This document shows, piece after piece, positions 23,505-34,088 of a stretch of 64,000 nucleotides of DNA. The notes beneath the pieces are model-generated. The model ran no database searches, was not told where the DNA came from, and was given only the letters and a program-made list of their open reading frames with translations. The DNA comes from Paracamarosporium sp. OC-R06-R3 (taxonomy: Eukaryota; Ascomycota; Dothideomycetes; Pleosporales; Didymosphaeriaceae). The first letter of the stretch is position 1. Every line of letters starts with the position of its first letter. Where the stretch lies: NCBI GenBank assembly GCA_019828545.1, contig JACVRA010000325.1, forward strand, positions 124,001 to 188,000. The letters are read 5' to 3'. A program made the position numbers and the translations under genes.

Positions 23505-26321
23505 TCCCCCATCGAATCAGTGGACCCTGAAACGCCTTCAGCCACCGCGTCGTCGCTCCCACGTGGTGGCCGGCCTGCCCAACTGCTGCATCGACCACCC
23601 TCCGCCAATGTCACGTATATCAGCCTCCTCCCGCCCTGCCTGCCGCGCATCACGCGCAATCTTTCCTGAGACAGTCCATCTCCGACTAGCATCTGCTCGA
23701 CAGTCCCGTTGTCTTGACGACTGCTCCGTCTGCAGGGTTGCCGAACGCACGCTTCTTCACTGCTGCTTCACCACCTTCCTCGCCTGCGCTTACATACACT
23801 TCTAGACTCGGCTCTAGAACCCGTACCTCCGCCTGTTGCAGCACACCCTCTCCAACGTCACACTTGAGCATGCTGGCCTACGAGAAAACTTCCTGTCCCA
23901 CCGCCTGCTTATGCCCGTCTACACGCCGGACATCCGCCGTTTGAAACATCATGCGTCCGACCGTCGTCAGCTTGACCGCCGGCCATGTGGGACAGGCCAA
24001 CCGTCGCCGGACTTTTGTGCGCCAGGGCTTCCCCTCCATCCCTCCATGCCTCTATGCTTTACCATCATGTCCTGTGGTTGATACTGACTCGTTTCTTAAC
24101 GTTCCCCCTAAGCTTCGCCTGTGCCATCTATCCGTTTCTTCCCTCATTTACCCTCGACCCAGGCAATAATCATCAGGTACAGCGTGCAGCCAGCCCATGG
24201 ACGAGCGGGCCAGACCCTTGGGCCGGAACTGGATAATTTGACGGCAGAGAAACATCGTTTTGACGAATGGTGTTTGTCGATCACCCAACCGAGGGATTGG
24301 GACAAGACCAATCGGCCTACCATGCCAATATACCATGTCTCGGAGCAACTACCTGTTGTGCCAACTCCTAGAGCTATACGGTCGTATCGTCGAGAAAGAC
24401 GCTTCTGTGGCGAAAATCGCAACAAGATGTGTAGAGTAAATTCCACAGTAGCAGTGTGCAGCATTCTACCCATGGCACTGGATGCCTGTCAAAAACCCCA
24501 ACCATGCCTTGTCAACTCCACATCCTTGCGCCCCACTCATCCGCTCATTCGGATACGCCACGAACAGCCTCGAGTGCCGGGAGCTACAGCATCGATAGCG
24601 CGGGGCGACGTGACTTACCGTAATGTGAAGTCAGTGTAGGCTACATCACTGCCGATTCATTTCTCCTGCAGATCGCACTTCGAGTCAAGTCAGCATCTAT
24701 GACTCAGGTGCATTTCCCGACAATCTCTGCATGGTAATCTATCTGATCTTCAATCGTTTAGAACTGTAAGATGACATGCTATCTACATGAGAAGCACCGA
24801 ACCACGGCACGTCAGATCAAGTCCTAACCTCCCAATATACACCAAACCATCAACACAACTTCCTCAAACATCCATCCCATCTTTCGTCCCCACACACTCC
24901 ACGCGTCACCTTCCCTGCATCTACGCGCCCGTCCGTACCAACGCGGGCACTAACTACCTCCTTGCCCGCTCAGCCTTGCCAAGCCCATTCGTACTACGCG
25001 CTCTACTCGACCACCATGCCGTCCCACCTGCAGTGCACATTCGAACGCGGTGCCATGCCGCAGTCCTAACCCATTTACAGCTGCCCGACTTAACCCATCT
25101 CAATCGGGTCGTCGTACAAATACATGCGCGTCTCCCCCGCGGTCGCACGGGGGCACAACGCTCCTGCGCGTCGACGCTTTGGGAGCTGCCTGCAGGTAGG
25201 TTCCCGAGGCGCCTGGGAGGGTGGGTGCGCTGGCATGGTAAGGGGGGGTGGACGGATGAGGCGAGCATGAGTCAGCAGGGTGGGAGATGGTCGATCGAAG
25301 CCGCATTACGACAACGTTGATCATATACTCGATGGATCTGCGTGGATGCTGTCGAGGTTCGTCGTGGGTGCCACGTCATGGGCAGACTTCCTGAGCGGGA
25401 AGGTGCGCGGGGACTGCGAGTTGGATGTAATTTGGAATGGGATCGATTTGGAAGGAGATTTTGCGAACGAGACGTCGGTGTTTGCGTTGTTGTTTGACTA
25501 ATGGCATAATGCTACTATAGATTAAACGAAGATATTGGTCTGTTAGAATAGTTTTTATCTCAGCGCCGAGGCTGTCTGCTTTGCGGGTTGGAGGGGTGTA
25601 CGATGGGCAATGGGATCGCCGTCGTACAACGTAGTCATATGACGATTCACCTTCGGCTTCGGCGTAAGGTTGATATGCTCGGACTGAGGTTGTCGGTGGA
25701 GCTCTGCACCGAAACGCATCTTCGATCTTACACGTCTGTTCTGGGAAGTTATCCATAGACGCATCATGGTCAGTTCTGCTTATCAACTTGAGTACACTTA
25801 GACCTGGATGATTATGTACGACGCTTTCACAATCAGGTACTTCGGACGTCTTGCCTTGCCAAATAAAGAAATTTAGGTACGATAGATAGAACTGTTATCT
25901 CGAGCATGTGTTCAGGGGATGAGAACTTCCAGTTTGAGAAATTAAAGGCTAGGAAGCTGCTACACCTTCGAGAAACTTTGCTCCTTTCCATCAAAGCAAA
26001 ATCTACAGATGCATAGAGACAAGCAATCACAAATAACCTTATGGATAGTCAACCTTAGTTTTAAGATAACAATTTCCTGACAGTCTTTTGTAACCCACAA
26101 CCACCACACAACATCATGACGAAAATTGGATACTGGATTACTTGAACTAAGGCAACACAAAACACCATCGCTCCCGACGAGACACCGTCTACTATTCAAC
26201 GTCCTCCGCCTAGTGAAAGCTTACACGGATCCGGTGCCCTCGGTGGGCAGCGAGGCGCGCAAATTCTAACTGCAACGAAGTCAGCCCTCCGCGTAGTGCT
26301 CAAACCGGCCAGGCCAGAGGT

Positions 26322-26945
26322 CTAGAAGAACATGTACATACAGCCAGGGTGAGGCGGATTGCAAACAGGTTTCGGCTTCGGAGGCGGCGGCGGCGGAGGC
26401 GGAGGCGGGACGGGACTCACAGCCCAATACTGGCCCGAGTATTCCCCCTCGCTGAGAAAAGCCTGATGCGTATCCGAGTACGTATCAAGAAAGCGGTTCG
26501 CGCTCAACTGCGTGTTGGAGAACTTGAATGGCCAGGTTGGGTTCCCCGTCAGATGCATCATCCACAGCTGGCTCGCGGGGTTGCCGACGTCGGGGGATAG
26601 CACAACCCTCGTTTCGTTCTGCTCTGTGGTCTGGATGTCTAGACAGTGCGGCTTCCATTCTGCCCACCAGATGTCGCAGATGCTGACGAATAGGTTTCCT
26701 GTCGCGGGGTCTTTGCCTCGTTCTTGGATTTGGAAGGGCAGGACTGTGGTTTCGGATGCGGAGTCTTTGTGCTCTGTATGGAGGGTGTATGGTACTGTGG
26801 TTGCGTTGAGAGTGAGGGGGGAGTCGTGGCCGGTATACGAGTTTGTGAGGTAGTACTTTTGCGGTAGGATGCCTAGGTCGATGAGTGAGGCGAGAGCCAG
26901 AGGACAGAGTAGTAGAAGAGCGGTGATTAGGGGTTGGAGGATCAT
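26322..26945 (-). CDS. Small secreted protein, 207 residues, candidate effector
   Basis: Single exon. I start at the ATG at 26945 because it opens a textbook signal peptide (MILQPLITALLLLCPLALA, cleavage expected after ALA at about residue 19); the frame extends further upstream but from a GTG. The mature part has several aromatic-rich strands (YYLTNSYTG, VSICDIWWAEWKPHCLDI, LWMMHLTGNPTWPFKF, YSGQYWAVSPV) that could form a beta-rich fold, with two cysteines in CDIWW and HCLDI. It then has a run of ten prolines, a KPKP linker and a short tail with two more cysteines (VCNPPHPGCMYMFF). No catalytic motif, GPI signal or transmembrane segment beyond the signal peptide is apparent. I do not recognise a named family. 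Secretion is well supported; an effector role is only inference. It sits alone in gene-poor DNA. Confidence 0.72.
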   Translation of the reverse strand: MILQPLITALLLLCPLALASLIDLGILPQKYYLTNSYTGHDSPLTLNATTVPYTLHTEHKDSASETTVLPFQIQERGKDPATGNLFVSICDIWWAEWKPHCLDIQTTEQNETRVVLSPDVGNPASQLWMMHLTGNPTWPFKFSNTQLSANRFLDTYSDTHQAFLSEGEYSGQYWAVSPVPPPPPPPPPPKPKPVCNPPHPGCMYMFF

Positions 26946-29566
26946 GTTGTGGTATGAAGGTGTTGCTAGGCCTTGAAGGGAAATGAGATTGGTAGTGATG
27001 AGCAGGAGAGGCACTGTTAAGTGTCTTCCACGCTGAGTTTCTCGATGATTTGCGGGGGACTTTTGCAGCCTAGCATGGTGTACAGGTGGGATCAGATGAA
27101 TCGCTCTTTTCGGGGGTAATTCGCTCTGGATGTGATTTGTGGAACGTCACTTTAAGGCTGGATGGAAACACAGAGCTCTCCACGATCTGGACCATGTTCT
27201 TGATCACCGTGGAATGTGTTAATGCAAGGGGTTTCAGCCGCACGAGAATATGTGATTCACCACAGATGTCATGAGACTAGTAGGTCTCGATCGTGGCGGA
27301 GGACAAATAAGTTGTCAAGAGAACAGAACCGGTGAAGAAGCGGTGCTACAGTGCTACCCCAGGATGAGCGATGGGTAATCAAACCTTTGACCCTACTGCG
27401 TTTATGCCACAGTTTGCTCGATTATTTCCCAGGAGGTGAACCTCCGCCTATCTTTTTCATCACAACTTGGTCAAGACTCCTAACTTCAAATAGTGGATAC
27501 TTTAATATGGAGCAACTGAGAGTTAGAAGATGATACTTAGTATAAGGAACTAGTTCAATAATCGTGCTTAGGGAATCTCAGCTTCCTTCGACGCACGTAT
27601 GCTTAACACTCCCACAAGAGGAGGTCTATATCATTAGAAGTTTCTCGTTACTGTCTAAACATCTTCGAATTATATAGCATGTTTAGGAAATCTACGAAGA
27701 CTCTACCAAGCCACTCGTCTGAAGATATCTGTGTCATATCCCGAGCTCAAGTATCTTGTTCATCCACGTATCTCAATTTTCCGACTTCATTTATAACTCA
27801 AATGCTACTAAACACAAGTGTATTGATGGAGACTACCACCAACCTTCTTTAATATGATGCCAATATTGAAGACTCAGACCGTGGAAGCTTCCGAGCACCT
27901 CTAAGGGGTATGTTTTGTTAATGTTTTCTGTTTTGAGTTTTCCATATCCAAGGTTCTTACTTTTGGAATCATGTGTTCCTATTTCTGGAAAGGAACGATT
28001 TAGTGCTTGGGAGTGACGTTCGTGGAATTGATTCTGACAAGTCGTATGCAAACAGACAAGAGCTTATGGCCAACTTGTGAAGTGAGGTATAGAAATGTTT
28101 CGACTGCTGCAATTTCTAGGTTACGTTGTTCGATTGGAGTGCTGATTCATACCAATCAAAACGTGTAATTACAGATATAAACTGATATCAGTGGCCAGAT
28201 TGTAGTCGTTGAGAGTGATTGTCTGGATTGACAAGGAGATAAGTGTGTGAATACTCGATGTTCGGATTTTCCGCGGGAGAGGACGGACTTTGGAGGTCAT
28301 CGAAGGACTGCGATAGCTTTCCCTGGAAAATATTTCGCAGAGATTAGCTAGCTGCTAAGCAATTCACGGGAGCGAGTAAGAAGAGATAGCTTAGTTGCTC
28401 TCTATCTCTGCTGCGTATAGTTCAGGTGCCACTGATTGACCTCAACTGATGCATCACCAACACCGGGCGTCGATTCACATGAAACAGCCAACCTTCCCCT
28501 ACGACAAACAACCCAAGCTTTTTCGATTGGTAAAAGTCTTGATCCTCCACGGGATTGAAGTCGGGACCTCAACATGATCGGCCTTTACATTACTCACGCT
28601 ATGACACGGCAAAGTACTGTGATGATTGCGACGCGTGGCGCTGCTTTTCCGCACATAACTTCTTTAAACGTACAATTGACTTTCTAAGCGAGTTTATTCG
28701 ACCGATGATAACCGGCTTTTGGTTCATTCAACCATAGATGCAAAAATAATGTAACTCTAACGCTATGGGGGCACTCATCACGGATATCGTGCTGAGAGAG
28801 ATGACAACTCGAAACAATGCTGGACTCTAATCACGATATGTCGGTTTAAGAAAAACGTTGATGCTTTTGCTTCGCACCAAGTCCATCCCGGAGCGTTTAG
28901 AGGGCAGTTTTAGTGCTGATATTGCTCAGTAACTGACTCAGTCACCCGCGGCTTCGGATTCTTCGAAGCTTTTCGGACTCGCTGAAGCAGACGTACAAAG
29001 CCGACGTTTATATTTTGACAGCAACGGTGGGCCTCGGTGAGATGGCCAATTGACACCTGACGAGTGCTTGAGCAAGCCGTCGACAGAGGGGCATCACGGG
29101 GTTTTGGGGGCTGCGGCTGAAACGAAGCGCCAAAAATAGTGCGATGCCTTGGCCTGTCAGGCGGGATAAGTTCCCTAAATGCCCCGAAGAAGTGGCAGGA
29201 ACGACCGCAAATTATCAGGCAGGAACGACCTCAGCGCGAACATTACCGCATCGCCAGCGCGCGTCGAGCCGCCAACATCTTCACGCCGCCGTCCACGACG
29301 ATCGCGCTCAGCTTTGCGCCGGGCGCATCGCATCGCATCGCCTGTTCGCGCTGGCCGCGACCTGCCACCGGGCGACGCGCCGCCAACACGCTTCAACAGC
29401 CGCCTCTGTAGATACCTTTCGGCGGCCGTACCGCATCCATCGCCTATCGGTTGCGGTGTTAGGGCATGGTTGATGGGCAACAATTGCGCCTGACTCGACT
29501 CACTGGACTAGGAGCGCTCATGGCTCGTTCGTAGACCCGCTTGGCCTCAGCGTTGAAACCATCATT
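26946..29566. other. Gene-poor, largely AT-rich region, 2.6 kb
   Basis: From about 27.3 to 28.9 kb both strands are dense in stops and AT-rich, with no long ORF; decayed repeat DNA is possible but no element is recognisable. From about 29.1 to 29.5 kb the composition turns GC-rich, giving overlapping chance ORFs, including a short GCATC repeat near 29327-29341. The last part is the ABP2 promoter. Confidence 0.45.
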
Positions 29567-32500
29567 ATGCAAGACTTTGGTGCGGACTCGGATAGTATAC
29601 ATCTCTCGTCCCACGGCCACTTTGACCACTCGGCCCACGGTAGCCCGGCCTTTTCGCCGTTCCGCCATCCTGCCGTATGTGCACTACATGTCCTGTGCTG
29701 CTGCTCATCGCTGATGTGTACCATTACTTAGGTGCCAACAATCGACCCAGGTCTTGACCAGAGTGCCGCCGCGAACCGTAATGGACATCCTCCCATGTCA
29801 TCCATTCACCACCCCGCCCCTCCGAACCACCTTTTGCAGCCTGACAATGCCTCCATCAATAGCGGTCACCTTGCCCACGGCTTCTATGGAGACATGTCGC
29901 GCACCTCGCAGACACCCTCAACGCCCTCCAATGCCTCGCCGCGCTTCTCAGCAATATCCCCAGCTAGCCAGTCAAAGCAGGTGACGTCCAACTACGTCCC
30001 AACCGACCGTCCACCTCCCCCACGCGATGTCTCAGACGATACGCTCGACCAAGCCTACGCAACATTCATCCTGTACTGCAATCCAAACTTCCCGACCACC
30101 ACAGACACATCTGAATTGACGCGATTATTTCGGACGCCTCCAAAGAGCGACGGCAAATCATTTAGCACTTGGGCCCTCTTCGAGCTGATACGGAAGTTTG
30201 ACTCGGGAGAAATAAAGACGTGGACTCAATTGGCGCTCGATCTGGGCGTAGAACGACCGGATACAGACAAAGGCCAGAGTACGCAGAAGGTGCAGCAATA
30301 CTCTGTTCGGTTGAAGGTGAGATCTATTTCCGTTATGTGCATACAATTCCAAACTTTACGTTCCCCAATGGCGATGCTTGAACGCATGTTTCCATGCAGT
30401 CCTCGTTTGCAATGCGTATCTGATGGCACTGCGGCTTTGGCTTAGTCCAACAATGCCTGCGAAAATGTGTTTGAGTACCGAACCTGTGCGATCGTCGATG
30501 CTTCTGGTAAACCTATCAATGCATTTGAAGAACGTATGTCTGTCGAAACACTGCACTTGGAACTTATGGCAAAAAAATCCGAAAACGAGAACCGAATGAG
30601 TCACTTTGAGTTCCTGCATATCGGCTGCGTATACTAATACGCTTTGGTTTCCTGGAGCTGTTGGTCCAAGACATACCAATGTGGGGCGTGCAATCCTTCT
30701 GTAGGGCTACGTCAGGGGCTTTCTTTTGACACTCTCGTGATTCGGATATTGTTTTCATATCTTTTTTCTCTTGTTCAAGTTTCCTTGAAATACTAACGTT
30801 ATCAGCGATGGATGCGCGCAATGCATATCGATGCGTTCTTCGAATACATGCTGGGTAAACAACATTCTTACTATCTACAAATACCGACCCCTCACAATCC
30901 TTTCCCGGAGAACGGTCGCGATGGAGTTCCCTTGGAAGAAGATCTGGCGATCAGAGCTCTCGACCCCAAGTTCCGTCCAAAGCGGGGACGTAGGAAAGCC
31001 GACGATGGCGAAGACGATGCAGACATGGTCGACCACTCACCAGCACCGAAACGTCCTCAGTTGGATACGTCTATTCCCTTTGGCAATGTTCTGCCACCCC
31101 AATCTGCATATCCAAGCAGCGCTCATCCTGATAACATGGAGGGATTCCTGAGTACCCATGATCCGTGGACAGCATCCGCTATCACACCATCCTCCGCTCT
31201 GACAGCGGCATCAGCGCCTGGTCGGATGAATCCAAACAAGAATCTCACACCATATTCAGCCTCGCCTATGTCGGGACAACAACTTCGGTGGCGCCTCAAC
31301 ACACAGGATAATCCAACCACACCGCATCCACTCTCTGCTGTCACGCCACATTCAGCTCATCCTGATTTTTTCGATGAACCTCAGTCGGCAGTTACACCGT
31401 CGAGCTCGAAACGGTCACGGCGACGTCACGGACCTGCTGTATCTTCAGCATGGCCAAGCAACAACTCTTCTGCAACGGGCAAACTTCGCGGCAGACCGCC
31501 AAGCAATCGTTCTGTACGCGACGGGCCGTTTGTCACTTTCCCTGCCAATCCTAAGACTACGGAAGGACCCACGATAGACGTCAACAGAAATCCAGGAAAT
31601 CTTACACCGATAGTCGAAAGAGCACAATCTGACCCTCCAACTACAGAGCAGCATTTCCGATTCCCTCCAACACCAGCTTCAGCTATATCGCCTACCAACA
31701 TAGATGCACAGATTCCAAGCGCATCACAAAGACCTCACAGATTAAGTCTACAAGTACCTCCAAACGTTGGGAATCCAGTACGACTCGTTACCCCGACAGT
31801 ACTTGTAAACGGACAGGAAAATGATGTTTCTACGGATGGTATCGCTACAAATTCCGGAAACCAAACGTCAGAGCCTCTCTTCAATCACTCTAGCGAACAA
31901 TTACACCAACAACAACCGACCTCGTCACCTGCTCAATTCTCAACTCCCTCGCAGCTCTCACCCAAGAACCAGATCCAAGCTGGCTCCACAACACCTTCTC
32001 TTCCATCTCTCCCGCCAGAGTCTCTGAAACGCGCCCTTGTAGCTGAGCTCATCCGCGCTCCCCTCTCTGGTCGTCGCAAACGCTTATCTGGCACCGAAGC
32101 CAAGAATCTCGCCTCTTCTATTCTCTCGCCGCTCTTGGTCAAATCTACCGCTTCCAGCTCTCAGTCAAGAGTCATGTCTGACCAACTCCTCGGCATAGCA
32201 ATAAGTAGCTGCCTCGGCTTGACCTCCGCTGTCGGTCTCGGATCTGGGGGACCTGCCGGCGGCGTAAGACGGGTTGAATGCGTTCGTTTCCGGGTGGGTG
32301 GTGATGGATATGAGAGTCCTATTGACGAGGAGAATGACGACAACGAGTCTGGTATGGACGAGCGTGGCACAATCCGAGAAACTTTCGATGTTTTCTTTAA
32401 TGTTAGCTTTGGAGGACTTACGGGCGATTGGGCGGCCAAGGGACTGGCTGCTACGAGTGGGAGAGCTGAAGGGCAGGCAGGCGGACAGAATGCAGAAAGG

Positions 32501-32632
32501 CAGGTACAAGAGCAGGCTCCGACGACGGCAGCAGGGTGGAAGACAAAATTTCTGGATGCGCAGAGGAAGTTGTGGGAAAAGGAAGAGGAGGCAAAGGAGT
32601 TGAGGGAGAAGGTACTGGAGGCGGTGTTGTAA
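29567..32632 (+). CDS. ABP2: ABP2-like ARS-binding protein 2, 839 residues
   Basis: The Abp2 family was described in fission yeast as binding replication origins. Exons are 29567-29674, 29732-30316 and 30806-32632. The first ATG with an open frame is at 29567, and intron 29675-29731 (GTATGT...TTACTTAG) adds 36 residues ahead of VPTIDPGLDQ. The conserved domain is around residues 90-250: LDQAYATFILYCNPNFP, TWALFELIRKFDSGEIKTW, VQQYSVRLK then, across intron 2, RWMRAMHIDAFFEYMLGK. The exact rejoining of this block proves the second splice. Intron 2 is unusually long for this window (489 nt). Downstream is a bipartite basic stretch (KFRPKRGRRKA), then several hundred Pro/Ser/Thr-rich residues, a second ordered region (residues about 620-740) and a C-terminal coiled coil (REK/EEE-rich). 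Nuclear location is likely. Confidence 0.88.
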
Positions 32633-33245
32633 GAGGTTAATGGAGATCTCATGTGCGCCGCACAAGATGTGGGTGGGGCATCATGTTTGACAACGGTGTT
32701 GGGTGCTTCGGCATTATTTGTCTTTCGGTTGGTCACGAGCGGCATCTGCATATACCCTTTTGCGTTTTCGACGGAAGTTGTATATGTTGGGACTGGGATT
32801 AGTAGTTGTACGCTATGTAATGCGTGCTCTCTTTATAACAAGTTGGTACGTTCGAGAAATGCATCACGTTGTAGTAGTGTAGTTGCGAACCGTACAAGCG
32901 TCTCATTGGGTCTTGAAGTATCTCTCAATACGATGAGTCTGATTGGATGAGACTATTTCTAGACCGATCTGCATCACCTGGACAGGATACCTCTTATGTC
33001 TTGCGCGTCTTGAGGTCACATAAACATGTATAGCACAAGAGGTAGACGATGACACCAAGCATCCCGCTGGCCGTTTATTCATTCACCCGTTGGTTCGAGT
33101 TCGATAAAATATACGCCTATTGGCGAATAGTCTGTATACAAACGACCTCTGCTTTGCCTATTACACGGCACCCAATCTTGTTTTTCCAATACTTCATATA
33201 AACCCACTTCGTCATAATTACTGTGGTCATAATGGACATAGATCG
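32633..33245. other. Convergent spacer ABP2 / PEX39-like gene
   Basis: 613 bp containing the 3' UTRs of both converging genes. No ORF of note. Confidence 0.45.
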
Positions 33246-33821
33246 TTAAGACGTGGCCATTGGAGCAGTAGCAGCAGCTTCGTTACTAGGAGTAGACTCC
33301 TCTTTCTCCCACGGCTTCCTCCGCTTCGACTGTGTAGCTTGCGACGCTTGTCCAGTGAGGAGCGTATCGGGTATCTCCTTGATGCCTGAAACAGGCTGCC
33401 CGCTCGACAATAGGTGTACAACGTGCGCAAATGAAGTAGGATAATGCGCTTCAGGGCTGCTCGAGATCGCTGGGTCTGATGGTAGGATCCCTCCTGCGCT
33501 CTCGGTGCTAGAAGGAGGGGCTTGTACGACGAGAGCGGGACAGCCTCGCGCATTGCGGTATGCTTTGTAGCCGTCGAAGTCGACGTTCACGTTGAATTTC
33601 CTAAGAGTGTTAGTATGTGTGAGCATGTTCCGGAATTGAAAGACGTACCTAGCATAGTAGAAGCATCGCGCCCGCAGTGCCAGCTCAGACGCCTGCTCGG
33701 GCGAGCTGTTGCTGCCTAGAATAGCACTCAGACCAGACTGGAACTCGGCATCGTCGTCCCAGTTGTAGTTCTCTAGGGACTCGTAGACGCTGTGTAGCTC
33801 ATCTGCTGCGGCGACGCTCAT
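33246..33821 (-). CDS. PEX39: KPWE-motif protein, PEX39-like (C6orf226/Yjr012c family), 175 residues
   Basis: Exons are 33649-33821 and 33246-33600. Intron 33601-33648 is only 48 nt, carries GTACGT, a perfect TACTAAC branch point and an AG, and keeps frame, so an unspliced reading would wrongly add 16 residues (YVFQFRN...). Spliced, CFYYAR joins KFNVNVDFDGYKAYR. The C-terminal half has SFAHVVHLLSSGQPVSGIKE, IPDTLL and then RRKPWEKE (KPWE at about residues 153-156). The order 'F..VV.L...G.P..GI..IPD' followed by KPWE is the signature of the KPWE domain also present at the PEX14 C-terminus. The small KPWE proteins were recently described as PEX39, a Pex7 partner in PTS2 peroxisomal import. The N-terminal half is less conserved. 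Family match is strong; peroxisomal role is inferred from family. It is divergent from SCD6. Confidence 0.8.
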   Translation of the reverse strand: MSVAAADELHSVYESLENYNWDDDAEFQSGLSAILGSNSSPEQASELALRARCFYYARYVFQFRNMLTHTNTLRKFNVNVDFDGYKAYRNARGCPALVVQAPPSSTESAGGILPSDPAISSSPEAHYPTSFAHVVHLLSSGQPVSGIKEIPDTLLTGQASQATQSKRRKPWEKEESTPSNEAAATAPMATS

Positions 33822-34088
33822 GGTTCCGGGTAAAGGTCAGGCATGGACGTGGGGTGAGAGGAGCATGGGCCTGATGATGCGCTTGGGCGGCCGAAGTGGA
33901 GCCGGAGCTTTTGGCGAAGCTGCACGTTCGTTCTCTTCGCTCTCACCCACAAACCTCGTCGTCTCTCACCCTCCTCCCGTCACTCCCCTCCTTCTTGCCG
34001 ACTGCACACTCTTCTTTCCATTTTCTTTCTTCTCGACTTAACCAACACTTCCTTTGCTTGTTTTGAAGACGCTTCACGCGCAGTCATC
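33822..34088. promoter_or_regulatory. Short divergent promoter PEX39-like / SCD6
   Basis: 267 bp between the two ATGs, with a strongly CT-rich plus-strand stretch (about 33960-34040) just before the SCD6 start, typical of fungal 5' UTRs and core promoters. Confidence 0.5.

Larger units (their letters stand above)
22781..26321. other. Gene-poor region, 3.5 kb, with minisatellites
   Basis: The left 1.1 kb is GC- and CT-rich and probably the promoter or long 5' UTR of the minus-strand gene at 22780. It contains an 18-bp repeat (23423-23458) and a hexamer repeat (23475-23504). Long overlapping ORFs here (minus 22777-23598, plus 23056-23805) are by-products of GC-rich repeats. At 24787-25501 two plus-strand frames follow each other (177 and about 73 codons) and could be a decayed or spliced gene, but no join is convincing. 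The remainder (25.5-26.3 kb) is AT-richer and empty. Confidence 0.4.

Noticed and set aside
22777..23598. 273-codon minus-strand open frame
   Set aside because: It runs through GC-rich minisatellite DNA, its translation is repetitive Trp/Arg/Thr, it does not start with a family motif, and it overlaps long plus-strand frames of equal quality.
30356..30679. 107-codon minus-strand frame inside the ABP2 intron
   Set aside because: No recognisable domain or conserved start; listed only as part of the long-intron finding.
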